A stretch of DNA of 41,648 bases from Promethearchaeota archaeon. Its GTDB lineage: Archaea; Asgardarchaeota; Lokiarchaeia; Sigynarchaeales; SOKP01. A program made the position numbers and the translations under genes. Below the pieces are notes generated by a model. The model did no database searches, had not been told where the DNA came from, and worked only from the letters and a program-made list of their open reading frames with translations. The number at the start of each line of letters is the position of its first letter. Position 1 is the first letter of the stretch. Below are positions 9,701-17,123 of the stretch, one piece after another. The stretch covers positions 1 through 41,648 of the forward strand of contig JAHPYY010000143.1 in NCBI GenBank assembly GCA_019058515.1, read 5' to 3'.

Positions 9701-9791
9701 CGTCAGGTAATTCTTCCTTTATCCTTCGTTCTATCTTTTTGCGTTGTTCCTCAACCATTTTTTTGTATCTTTCTTCTCGATCTTCGCTCAT
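6753..9791 (-). CDS. UPF0182-family giant membrane protein
   Basis: 1012 residues. The charged N-terminus is cytoplasmic. About seven membrane helices follow in residues ~50-350, and the remaining ~650 residues form one large extracytoplasmic domain. Features typical of UPF0182 (COG1615) proteins are the WxxWF-like end of the first helix (WPAWFGSV), a QYDQDFAVQYLAASIGSTYEG-type block after the last helix, and the RYPETLFELQ followed by YHVQDPTTWKRADDF block near residue 700. The family is well known from actinobacteria, cyanobacteria and some archaea but has no settled function. The C-terminal ~120 residues look like a beta-sandwich. It diverges from a small winged-helix-like gene across 102 bases and probably has its own promoter there. 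Confidence 0.88.
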   Translation of the reverse strand: MSEDREERYKKMVEEQRKKIERRIKEELPDGKPPERYRYIQSSSRRGIRKVFPYILIIAALIAVISIFWIWPAWFGSVSLQQQLYNSKAGGVDYFDFLFLDFWSNGVFFNKTALIGAIIGCVIMSIPPDRVLLTIVGTRLRFGKPSRIKSALFWWTAGFCLFYLFGQLIDADNQFSWTIYLIQNGSISIDVTTLIPDAFNVLFNRYNMDIVTIFVYTNLVLPIVGFIFGVIIFRIILKLIQNLYVQRNDFNLLSYFFILISMFFGIGIFSLPTLALDGVQLIQIWAVFFGFFGFLILGIVILLYGKAKISDNPNNYIIFDAQRKKVMIMGIGVLIIVLVPLFISAGPYVLLGDASVWTEQVWNKKIQRQIAWTRTCAGLSMFEEKPITDFSESSQTPDQQMVSQVRQYDQDFAVQYLAASIGSTYEGLADSDIVYINNREYWVAPKTVRFSQIQGDAVQTNTELYDHVEGFLAMDTFTGDLVNVGTAFNISENYPIFFGESESQKYIQTTYTDSEEDLYGSLSGAVGAYDSDILLGTEWAKGIPNNVYRYEGDPDGSLIGLEAFWKTVNLGLFAYSSSPEAQNYLINRNIKTRVEAILLPGLEIDNDPYLVFDISKGKMYYVVSIFTYINVGAYSNSRILRFLGVCLIDLLNGDLEFYKNPALSSIGDPTAPLWSIYFTKYNWKTAPSWLRAQLRYPETLFELQLAASYIYHVQDPTTWKRADDFQERPAEGDLFYIESDLGEGIEYVGIDLVEYVGQEAKLLAGMYVVRHGSHFGQVIFYYTRGSNVNLIGPNTARDTYQSEATQDFSLIANARNGNTLLYPIGGSVYYYIPTYSRAGDLQELKLAGFVEAFTREVGYGSNAIEAYENLDIQGGAPYIEKQLTYSLEMESSMDFPNDLASFEIILKNDNTNYNSNPLNIQVVLSVYSAAPVDVDLIVPSKYEPLSKSTVSFDGYNGYNFTVVNTNLYFGEGLTLTGFVEPNTADVILRYKWYVIVDGEIFNTPTEMTIEVT

Positions 9792-9851
9792 TTATAATCT
9801 GACAAAATTTTAATTAGATTTGAAAACTTTATGTTAAGCTTAATAATCTTA

Positions 9852-9885
9852 TTACACTTAATAAGCTTAAGCTTACACTTAATAA
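9852..9885 (+). promoter_or_regulatory. Two 13-bp direct repeats, 21 bp apart, before the 9894 gene
   Basis: TTACACTTAATAA is exact at 9852-9864 and 9873-9885. The 21-bp period is two helical turns, so a dimer or tandem protein pair would bind the same face. The palindrome TTAAGCTTAA lies between the copies. The second copy ends 8 bases before the ATG. Confidence 0.5.
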
Positions 9886-9893
9886 CTGAAACA

Positions 9894-10292
9894 ATGGGTA
9901 AAAAGAAGAAAATTAGGGAAGAATTCGATGCCATCTTCAAATCAGGCGATCAACCGAGAATCAAACAAATGTTGAAGAAAAATCCTTGGCTTCTTTCAGA
10001 GCTTTCTTCAGAAATGAGCAAAGATATTGAGGTGCAACACCAAGTAATAGCAGCAATAGGAGTCATGGAAGATGAGTTGGGGCATTCTGTTAAACCATCC
10101 GAAGTAGTGACGAGTTTGAAAAGTGATTTTGGTATTAATAAAACAGTTCAGGAGATAGAAAAAATATTAATTGATATAGGAAACCTTGGATATGTTGAGA
10201 ATGCAAAACTTGGATGGAGTTTAACTGGAGAGGGGGAAATTATTTGTGACGAGTATCTGAATAAGTTTCTAAGAAACGCAGAATACAATTAA
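9894..10292 (+). CDS. Small protein with a probable winged-helix C-terminus
   Basis: 132 residues from ATG 9894; the longer frame from 9831 would translate the repeat region into a hydrophobic low-complexity leader and is not credible. The N-terminal third (GKKKKIREEFDAIF, then MLKKNPWLLSELS) is helical and charged. Residues ~60-125 have the rhythm of a winged helix: helices around IAAIGVMEDEL, VTSLKSDFGI and IEKILIDIGNLGYVE, then a beta wing LGWSLTGEGEII. I do not recognise a named family. It could be a DNA-binding regulator, and the phased repeats next to its start make autoregulation possible. That is an inference. Confidence 0.65.
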   Translation: MGKKKKIREEFDAIFKSGDQPRIKQMLKKNPWLLSELSSEMSKDIEVQHQVIAAIGVMEDELGHSVKPSEVVTSLKSDFGINKTVQEIEKILIDIGNLGYVENAKLGWSLTGEGEIICDEYLNKFLRNAEYN

Positions 10293-10628
10293 AATCGAAA
10301 ACACTTTAAGTGTTTTGAAAAAGATAGGTAATTATTTTATAATATTTGGTATAAAATCTAGTCGAAATTATTATATTCATAGGTTTAAAATCGAAGTAGG
10401 ATGGTATGTTTAAATTCAAATGTATTTAATATCCAATAGATAAATTTAAAACAATCAAACACTTGAGAGAATTGATAAATGAAAAGATTTTTTACTGGTT
10501 TTATACATAACATCTATGTCACTGTTGAATGTTACATCAAGTTCATAATTAGATTCTCCAGAATCAATTTACCTGTAAATTACAATAAGTTATTTGATAG
10601 CTAGTAATATCTTGAGGATGAGAATATT
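10293..10628. other. 336-base AT-rich gap before the giant repeat protein gene
   Basis: Apart from the inverted repeat at 10298-10316 it has no open frame and no RNA gene I can identify. The end of the gap supplies the Shine-Dalgarno-like GAGGATGAG at 10614-10622 for the GTG start at 10629. TATA-like AT runs are too many to pick one. Confidence 0.4.
10298..10316 (+). terminator. Perfect inverted repeat just after the 9894 gene
   Basis: AAAACACTT and AAGTGTTTT pair across a single T, six bases after the stop codon. On the plus strand the right arm ends in a T run, so it may end the transcript or protect its 3' end. Confidence 0.4.
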
Positions 10629-13600
10629 GTGAATGAATCAAATAATCATGAGAAAGAAATTGATATTGATGCAGAAGAATTACTATTTAAAGCAAATGAG
10701 TTTCAAGTGAATCACGATTTTGATTTAGCTATTGAAGAATACGACAAAGCTTTAAATTTTTACAAATCACAACATCTCACTGAAGAGATCGAGAGGGTTA
10801 ATCACCTAATCGACCAATGTTATGAGCAAAAATCTGAATATCTTACTACAATTCCTCTAACAACGACGGATGAGGATGTTGGGGGAAAAAGAGAAGAATT
10901 ACCTGAGAAAGTTAAGCAATTCGAAGCTTTAAAGCTTTCTGAAGAAAGTTTTCAACTCCAAATAGCCAAATTGGTGGATGAAGCTGAGCGTTTGGATAGG
11001 GAATTCGATGTCGACATGAAAAAATCCTTTAAAGAGGGAGAAATAGCCCAAAATCCTCCTTATTTAAAAATGATAGAAATTTACGAAGAAGTACGAGAAT
11101 TGCTGTTAAATAAAGGTTGGCTCGATAAAGTGGAAATTTATTCAAAGCAGATTGAACTTTGCAACGATAAACTGAATAAATATGAAAAATTGAGCGAACT
11201 TCACGAGAAGAAGGCTCAAGAGACAACAGTTTCTATTAAAATCTACGAACAGACTAAACCAGAAGAAACTATTAAATTAATTAAGGCATCAGATAGGGTT
11301 CATAAAGAGCTCGAAGAAAAAGAATTAGAGAATTATATTGCTAAACTAGTTGATAAAGCAGAAAATATCGCGAGAGAATATGAACTTTCTATGAAACAAG
11401 CAATCAAAGAAGGGAAGTTAGTTGAGCAATGTGCTTATCCAGAAGTAATAGAAATTTACCAGAAATGCCAAACTATCCTGAAAGACCAAGATTGGGTTAA
11501 GCAAGCTGCAGTTTATGCGAAGCAGGTGCAAATTTATAAAGAGAAAATGGAAAAAGATAAGAAATTAAGAAAAATCGAAGAGGAAAAAGCTAATAAACAA
11601 AGAGAATTCGAAGAATCTCTAAAAAAAGTAGAAACTGAGGGTATTCCTAAAGAAGAAGAGAAAGCCGAAAAAGTTCCTACAGAAGAGGACTTGTTAAAAG
11701 CGAAAATTGCAAATTTGGTTAATAAGGCCGAATCGATGGCTAAAAAATACGAATTTGCATTAAGACAAGGCAAATTCGAAGAAGATTGCCCTTATGAAGA
11801 AATAATTCAAATATACAAGGAATGCAAGAAGTTATTAATTGAAAAAAAGTGGATGGATCAAGCAAGAATTTACTCAAATCAAATCGAAATCTATGAAAAA
11901 AAGTTGGAGAATGACAAGAAATTACGGGATATTGAAAGACAGAAAGTTCAAAAGCAAAAAGAGTTTGAAGAGTCTCTTAAGCTAGGAAACATAAGGCAAA
12001 TTAAGACCTCTCTTAAACCAACCAAAGACAAATTATCAAAAGAAGAAGAAGATTTTAACCAACAAATTTTAGAATTGATTGATTCTGCCGAGAAACTAGT
12101 AAGAGATTTCGATAGTATTTTAAAAAGAAAAATAAAAGAGGGTAAAATTCACACGAATATCGAAAAAGTCGACGAAGCGATCCACATTTACGAAAATGTA
12201 ATAAAACTTATGAATAAGAAAGGTTGGGTAACACAATCTTTGGAGTTTCGAAACCAAATAAGTTTACTCGAAGAAAAGAAAGAAAATGTAAAAAGATTAG
12301 CCGATATTGAGGTAAGCAAAGCAAAACGAGAGCAAGAAATTAGCGAAATGCTAAAAGTTCATAAAACTGACGATACTAAAAAGATTCAAAAATTAGAGGA
12401 ATTAATGCTACGACGAAAAGAAACGGAAAAAACATTCGAAAGCGCTTTAAATTTAGTTGAGAAAGCCGAATCACTAGTCAACGAGTACGAGACAAATCTT
12501 AGAGAAGGAACCTACGACGATATAAGTCCTTACCCAAGAGCGATCGAAATATACTCACAAGCTATAAAAATCTTTGAGAAAGCTGGATGGGAAGAGGAAG
12601 CAAAAAAGTTGGAGAATACTAGAAAACTTTATGATGATAAGAAAATTAAAGATGAAAAATTACGAACTTTACGAGCTGGTGGAGTAATTCAGGATCTTGA
12701 TTCACATACATTTTCTGATTTAACTGAAGACATTTTAAGTAAAAAGATGATCGAGCTTAAAGAAGAAAGAGATAGGAAAGAGAAGTTGAACCTTGCGAAC
12801 GAGCTATTACAAAGATTAAAGGAGGTTGACGCAAAAGCCAAAAAATATGAAACTGCTATAGAGGAAGATATATTAAAAGTGGAGGCAAATCCGTATGAAG
12901 AAATAATTGAAGTTTACAACGAAGTAAAATCTGAATTCGAGAGGATCGGTTGGAGGGAAGAAACTATGCGAATGCAAGAATCGATCGAGTATTACAAAAG
13001 AAAATTGGAAGAAGATTTAGAAATCCGGGAAAACAGGAAAAGATGGCGAGAGGATAACAAATTAAAAGAACGAGGGTACACTTTAATGGAGAAAGCATCC
13101 GCAGCTCTTGAAAATAGAAATTATGACGAAGCTGAATCGATATATACTAATGCTAGTCGTATTTTTGAAAGTATAGCTAGCACTTTTGAGTTAGAAAAAA
13201 TAAATAACGCTTTAAAAACAATAGGTGACATTCGAAAAAGTCTTGCAGAAGAAGAAAGAAAACAAAAGGAATATGAACAGACCAAAGAGAAAGAATATAA
13301 ACAACGAAAACAGTACCTGTTGAGGGAAGCTGAACAGAAAAGGTTAGAAGCGGAGAAACTTACAAAACAGGAGTTAATAGAAAGATTATCTAAAGAAGAA
13401 AAAAATAAAAAAGCTCAAGAAATTATGGAAATGATCGAAGAAGCCGAACAGATAGTTAAAGATTACGAAAAGCAAATTAAGAATGGCGAAATCCCTGTAG
13501 AATGCCCATATAATAAAGTCATTGGAATTTACTCCTTGGCAAAAGAGAAATTTCAAGCAATGGAATGGCAAAATTATGTAAAAAGCATGGATGAAACGAT

Positions 13601-14981
13601 TGAACACTACAAATTTAAGCTCGAAAAGGACAACCAATTAAGAATAGACATTATCGAAGGAGAAAAACAACTCGAAATTGAAAAGGAAGAGCAAGAAAAA
13701 CGCATTATGGAATCAATTAAACAAGCGGAAGAAATAGAGAAGAAAAAGCAACTAAAGAAAGCCCGTAGAATTGAAAAAGAACAACAAGTTCAACAACAAA
13801 AGGAAAGAGCGTTTGACTTAATTGAGCTAGCTAATTTAGAATTATCAAACAATCAATTTCAAAAAGTTATTGAGCTTTATCAAAAAGCCAAGGAAATTTT
13901 CGATAATATTGAATGGAAAGAAGGAGTATTAACTGTTCAAGACTCTATTGAACTCGTTATTGAGAAGGAGAAGGAGTTCCAGAAAGAACAGGCACTTTTA
14001 AAAAAAAAAGAAGAAGAACAGTCGTTGTACGAGAAATATCTTGAAGACGAGTTGAAACGCATTCAAGCTATTAAGAAAATCGAAGAAGAACAGAAACTTA
14101 AACAAAAAAAAGAAATTGAAAAAGAGCGGAAAGCTCAAACTGAAATATCTAATAAAGCTTATTACTCAATTGAAGAGGGAGTGCTGTTAGTTATACGCAA
14201 GGAGTTTCAACAAGCAAGAGAAAAATTTAACCAAGCAAAACAAATATTTGAATCGCTAGAATGGGAAAGCGAAACTAAAAGAATTTCGGAGGAGCTTATC
14301 CCAATGTTAGAAAAAGAAGAAATTCGAGAAAAGGAAATTCTAAAAATCAGAGGAAGAAGAAAAGAGGAAGAAAAATTACTTCAAGAATATCTTAAAAAAG
14401 TAGATCTAGAAAAAGCCGAACGAAAAGAGAGAAAGAAGCAAAAACGTGCTCAAGTAGTAAAAAAGAGGTATAAAGAGAAACTTAAAATTGCACAGACTTT
14501 AATAGATGATTATCGATACAATGAAGCATTAATTGCACTTTCTAAGGAAAGAGTAAAATTAGAAAGAAGTAATAAGGTTGACGAACTTGATGAAATCAAT
14601 TCAATGATCAAAATAATAGAAGAGAAATCAGAAGTTCCATTAGTTACTTCGATATCTTTTAAACACATACAAGAAAACTCCCATTTTGTTAACGCTTATA
14701 AGGCAATAGACGATGCTCATATATCTATAAAAGATAACAATATTATGAGAGCAATCTCGCTTTTGAATGAAGCTTTGTTCCATTTTTTTGAATTAGAAGT
14801 GGATGGAGTGCTAACCCGTAATATCGAAAACAAAATTAACTCTCTAAAATTACAGATTCAAGACGAGAAAAGAGTCAAAATACCCAAGATCTCAGAAAGA
14901 AAAGAAGATAAAGGGAAGAGTATCCTTGAGGAGATCGCAAGGCGAAGGAAAGAACGACGAAATAAATTAAAAAAGTTATAA
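10629..14981 (+). CDS. Giant coiled-coil protein with seven ~100-residue internal repeats and TPR-like units
   Basis: 1450 residues, extremely rich in Glu and Lys. Starts at GTG 10629 with GAGGATGAG just upstream. A TPR-like helical hairpin opens the protein (residues ~15-70). Seven related modules follow, starting near residues 114, 238, 361, 481, 607, 727 and 934. Each has the pattern L-V-x-K-A-E then a helix, a short loop that often contains C/xPY, I-E-I-Y, an aromatic W, and a long charged coiled coil ending in KKLRDIE-like text. TPR-like hairpins (DEAESIY, KVIELYQKAKEIF, QAREKFNQAKQIF) sit near 812, 1059, 1174 and 1283. There is no signal peptide or membrane helix, so it is cytoplasmic, with an extended rod-like shape. 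A structural or scaffolding role is an inference; no enzymatic motif is present. Confidence 0.85.
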   Translation: MNESNNHEKEIDIDAEELLFKANEFQVNHDFDLAIEEYDKALNFYKSQHLTEEIERVNHLIDQCYEQKSEYLTTIPLTTTDEDVGGKREELPEKVKQFEALKLSEESFQLQIAKLVDEAERLDREFDVDMKKSFKEGEIAQNPPYLKMIEIYEEVRELLLNKGWLDKVEIYSKQIELCNDKLNKYEKLSELHEKKAQETTVSIKIYEQTKPEETIKLIKASDRVHKELEEKELENYIAKLVDKAENIAREYELSMKQAIKEGKLVEQCAYPEVIEIYQKCQTILKDQDWVKQAAVYAKQVQIYKEKMEKDKKLRKIEEEKANKQREFEESLKKVETEGIPKEEEKAEKVPTEEDLLKAKIANLVNKAESMAKKYEFALRQGKFEEDCPYEEIIQIYKECKKLLIEKKWMDQARIYSNQIEIYEKKLENDKKLRDIERQKVQKQKEFEESLKLGNIRQIKTSLKPTKDKLSKEEEDFNQQILELIDSAEKLVRDFDSILKRKIKEGKIHTNIEKVDEAIHIYENVIKLMNKKGWVTQSLEFRNQISLLEEKKENVKRLADIEVSKAKREQEISEMLKVHKTDDTKKIQKLEELMLRRKETEKTFESALNLVEKAESLVNEYETNLREGTYDDISPYPRAIEIYSQAIKIFEKAGWEEEAKKLENTRKLYDDKKIKDEKLRTLRAGGVIQDLDSHTFSDLTEDILSKKMIELKEERDRKEKLNLANELLQRLKEVDAKAKKYETAIEEDILKVEANPYEEIIEVYNEVKSEFERIGWREETMRMQESIEYYKRKLEEDLEIRENRKRWREDNKLKERGYTLMEKASAALENRNYDEAESIYTNASRIFESIASTFELEKINNALKTIGDIRKSLAEEERKQKEYEQTKEKEYKQRKQYLLREAEQKRLEAEKLTKQELIERLSKEEKNKKAQEIMEMIEEAEQIVKDYEKQIKNGEIPVECPYNKVIGIYSLAKEKFQAMEWQNYVKSMDETIEHYKFKLEKDNQLRIDIIEGEKQLEIEKEEQEKRIMESIKQAEEIEKKKQLKKARRIEKEQQVQQQKERAFDLIELANLELSNNQFQKVIELYQKAKEIFDNIEWKEGVLTVQDSIELVIEKEKEFQKEQALLKKKEEEQSLYEKYLEDELKRIQAIKKIEEEQKLKQKKEIEKERKAQTEISNKAYYSIEEGVLLVIRKEFQQAREKFNQAKQIFESLEWESETKRISEELIPMLEKEEIREKEILKIRGRRKEEEKLLQEYLKKVDLEKAERKERKKQKRAQVVKKRYKEKLKIAQTLIDDYRYNEALIALSKERVKLERSNKVDELDEINSMIKIIEEKSEVPLVTSISFKHIQENSHFVNAYKAIDDAHISIKDNNIMRAISLLNEALFHFFELEVDGVLTRNIENKINSLKLQIQDEKRVKIPKISERKEDKGKSILEEIARRRKERRNKLKKL

Positions 14982-15007
14982 AATAAACTTGATCTATATT
15001 CCTGTCT

Positions 15008-15214
15008 TTAATATATTACATTTTCTTGATATTCATTACCCGCTTGATTATTTAATTCGTTTAACTTTTTGTTATTTTTTACAGAGTCTTCGATGAGATA
15101 TTCAGTTTTTATTAAATCTCTTATTGCCATTCTTATTGCTTCACTTCTATTGGGAAACTTACCTTGAGCCACGAAATGTTCGAGTATTCTCAAATAATCC
15201 TCGGGTAAATTCAC
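15008..15214 (-). CDS. Ribbon-helix-helix (CopG/MetJ-type) transcription regulator
   Basis: The core IKLISVNLPEDYLRILEHF, then FPNRSEAIRMAIRDLI, is the RHH fold: a beta strand that lies in the DNA major groove, two helices, and the SRSEAIR-like turn. The acidic, Asn-rich tail is probably flexible. The start is uncertain. A GTG at 15277 gives 89 residues but lies only 7 bases after the TATATAAG arm and so would be upstream of the expected transcript start. AAGGAG at 15241-15236 points to a start near 15229-15214; GTG 15214 is the only conventional codon there, and ATT 15229 would keep more of the strand. Its promoter is a palindrome, suggesting that it represses itself. Confidence 0.75.
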   Translation of the reverse strand: MNLPEDYLRILEHFVAQGKFPNRSEAIRMAIRDLIKTEYLIEDSVKNNKKLNELNNQAGNEYQENVIY

Positions 15215-15260
15215 GGATATTAACTTAATTATAATCTCCTTGTGTAATTTGATGATTGAT

Positions 15261-15292
15261 TTATATAAGGATATCACCTTGGTCTTATATAA
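15261..15292 (-). promoter_or_regulatory. Palindromic promoter/operator of the RHH gene
   Basis: TTATATAAG (15261-15269) and CTTATATAA (15284-15292) are perfect inverted 9-mers, 14 bases apart. Either arm can be a TATA box for the leftward RHH gene. A dimeric RHH protein binding here would block the promoter. Confidence 0.5.
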
Positions 15293-15435
15293 AGTTTCAG
15301 ACGAAATGACCCCAAGAAAACCGACAAATTAAATTAGTGAACTTTAAATCACTGCTCCGATTGGTATAAAATTGGGTATCATGATTAGGATGATTTAAAA
15401 AAAGATAGATAATTTCTTTTCCGAAATCTATATAT

Positions 15436-15471
15436 ATGTAACATTACATGTAACATATAACATATAATATG
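15436..15471 (+). promoter_or_regulatory. Cluster of ATGTAACAT-type repeats upstream of the 15515 gene
   Basis: ATGTAACAT occurs at 15436-15444 and 15448-15456 (12-bp period); ATGTAA/TTACAT also forms an inverted pair (15436-15441 and 15444-15449), and TAACATA is repeated at 15452 and 15459. It lies 45-80 bases before the ATG, where a regulator could bind beside the promoter. Confidence 0.35.
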
Positions 15472-15514
15472 TAAAAGAAAAAAAAAAGCATAATAAAATA
15501 GAGTTCGAAAATAA

Positions 15515-15838
15515 ATGACTGATATTCAAGCCCAGTTAAAAGAACATTTAAAAAATGGTAAAGAATGGGAAAAAATGGAAACACCTATTCCTGGAGTATT
15601 TGTCGTTAAAGTTCCTGGGACAAAAACGCGACCAGCGTTGTTATTTTTAGAAATTAATCCCCTAAACGAAAAAGGGACTCCAATGAAGAAAAAAGGATTA
15701 TTTGTAGGTGACCAAGAAATGTTGATTAAATTTGCTGAAGCACTCCAAGATGATAAAGTTTACCAATTGATAAAAGAACTTGAAGATATCAATCCAGAAA
15801 GACATACAAGCAGTGGTCGTAAAAAGTTAAAAATGTAG
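15515..15838 (+). CDS. Conserved-looking small protein of unknown function
   Basis: 107 residues. Hydrophilic and soluble, with no signal or membrane segment. An N-terminal helix (MTDIQAQLKEHLKNGKEWEK) is followed by a beta-rich middle (IPGVFVVKVPG, PALLFLEINPLNEKG) and a helical end with a basic tail (GRKKLKM). I do not recognise a named family, though the compact, evenly composed sequence with clear start context argues that it is real. It ends in TAG and stands alone between a regulatory repeat cluster and the zinc-ribbon gene. Confidence 0.6.
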   Translation: MTDIQAQLKEHLKNGKEWEKMETPIPGVFVVKVPGTKTRPALLFLEINPLNEKGTPMKKKGLFVGDQEMLIKFAEALQDDKVYQLIKELEDINPERHTSSGRKKLKM

Positions 15839-16011
15839 TATGATAATCAAGAAATTTTAATTGTAAAAGTATTCCTTTAACTATTTATAATCCTTTCTCA
15901 AAGATTAAAATTTAAAAGGTATTTAGTTTATGATTATTTTAAATAAGGTTACTTTTATATAAGATATATTTCAAACAAATTTCATTTGTAATATATTAAA
16001 AGGTGTAAGTC

Positions 16012-16281
16012 TTGGCAGAAAAAAAATGCGCGGTATGCAATGGAACCGTTTTTAGAGTAGCACACGATGAGTGGATGCGTAGAACCTTCAGATTTGTTGA
16101 GAAGGGTACACTTGAGATGTGCGAGGGGTGTGGGGCAAAGTATCTCGTTTGCAAGAACTGTGGTGGTCATTATACTAGAGTACATCCAGCACTTGAACCT
16201 TGGGAAGTTCCTAAGTCTTGTCCAAGCTGTGGGGCCGTAGATGAGGAAGTTAAGGCTTGGGATGGAGTATCTGCGAGATAA
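16012..16281 (+). CDS. Small double zinc-ribbon protein
   Basis: 89 residues from TTG 16012, which follows AAAAGGTG with a five-to-six-base gap, a good archaeal ribosome binding site. Eight cysteines in four CxxC pairs (CAVC, CEGC, CKNC, CPSC) make two zinc ribbons, the first split by a longer insertion with a conserved-looking DEWMRRTFRFVEKG. Such proteins often act as nucleic-acid-binding or adaptor modules in transcription or translation. The exact family is not recognised. Confidence 0.75.
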   Translation: MAEKKCAVCNGTVFRVAHDEWMRRTFRFVEKGTLEMCEGCGAKYLVCKNCGGHYTRVHPALEPWEVPKSCPSCGAVDEEVKAWDGVSAR

Positions 16282-16504
16282 TTTCACAGCTATTAAAATT
16301 GTTTTTTGTTTTTCTATTTTTAAAATTAGCTATCAGAGATGTCACCTCCATAAGAGTTAAGGAAAAGTCTCAAAGGAATAATAAGAATATTTTAAAAGGG
16401 TAGTAAACATTAAAATTAATACAGTAAGTAAGCGTTTACAAAGATTTATTTTTTTAAATATAGATTATTAGATAAATTAAAAGTAATTATTATTCAGAGA
16501 GATA

Positions 16505-16981
16505 ATGACTAATAGTATTAAAGTTGAAATCGCTTCGCTCGAATCAATAGAATCGCTAAAAGATTTAACAAAATCTTTAGTGGAGGAGTTAGGGCAAAAC
16601 TTTGAACCAAAGAGATTTGATTGGGGAATTAGGAGGAGATTGTTTGATCCTTTACAACGACATGGAATACTAATTGCTATCGAGGAAGATAGCAGTCAAG
16701 TAGTTGGCATGATAGTCGCGGAGCTTAGAATTGATCCTTTTGGAAGTTCAGAAGGTTACATCAAGCAGTTATATTTACAAAAAGATTATCGCGGAAAAAG
16801 AATAGGACATTTAATGTTGAAGAAAGCTTTAGAACACCTAAAAAAGATCAAGGTTGAAAAAGTAAAAGTTAATATTCGAGAAGAAGCTAAAGCAGCTGCT
16901 AAATTATATTCTCAAATGAACTTTAAGAAGGTTTTCGAAGTTTTAGAACTTGACCTTACAGACGGAGATATTAGTGATTAG
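16505..16981 (+). CDS. GNAT-family N-acetyltransferase
   Basis: 158 residues. The acetyl-CoA-binding motif A is clear: IKQLYLQKDYRGKRIGHLML, with the R/Q-x-x-G-x-G/A form as RGKRIG. Motif B follows as AAKLYSQMNFKKVFEVLEL, where the tyrosine is the usual general acid. The N-terminal part (SLESIESLKDLTKSLVEEL) is the acceptor-binding side, too variable to say whether protein, amine or antibiotic is acetylated. The gene stands alone before the RFC cluster and ends in TAG. Confidence 0.85.
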   Translation: MTNSIKVEIASLESIESLKDLTKSLVEELGQNFEPKRFDWGIRRRLFDPLQRHGILIAIEEDSSQVVGMIVAELRIDPFGSSEGYIKQLYLQKDYRGKRIGHLMLKKALEHLKKIKVEKVKVNIREEAKAAAKLYSQMNFKKVFEVLELDLTDGDISD

Positions 16982-17123
16982 GATAAAATAATCCAAATTT
17001 AACTATCTTGTTATTTACCCTTTACGCTTTTTTAACCTTTTGAGCCATGAGAATAAGAAAAAACCACTTTTATCTCAATATCCTTTCATTTAATATGATT
17101 AATGAATAATACGAATTAAGAAA

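Noticed and set aside
9831..9893. Hydrophobic leader (21 residues) for the 9894 gene, resembling a signal peptide
   Set aside because: It is a translation of the direct-repeat tract and starts outside the likely transcript; ATG 9894 is better placed.
15215..15277. GTG 15277 as a firm start for the RHH gene
   Set aside because: It is only 7 bases from a TATA arm, upstream of the expected transcript start; AAGGAG at 15241-15236 points to a later start.
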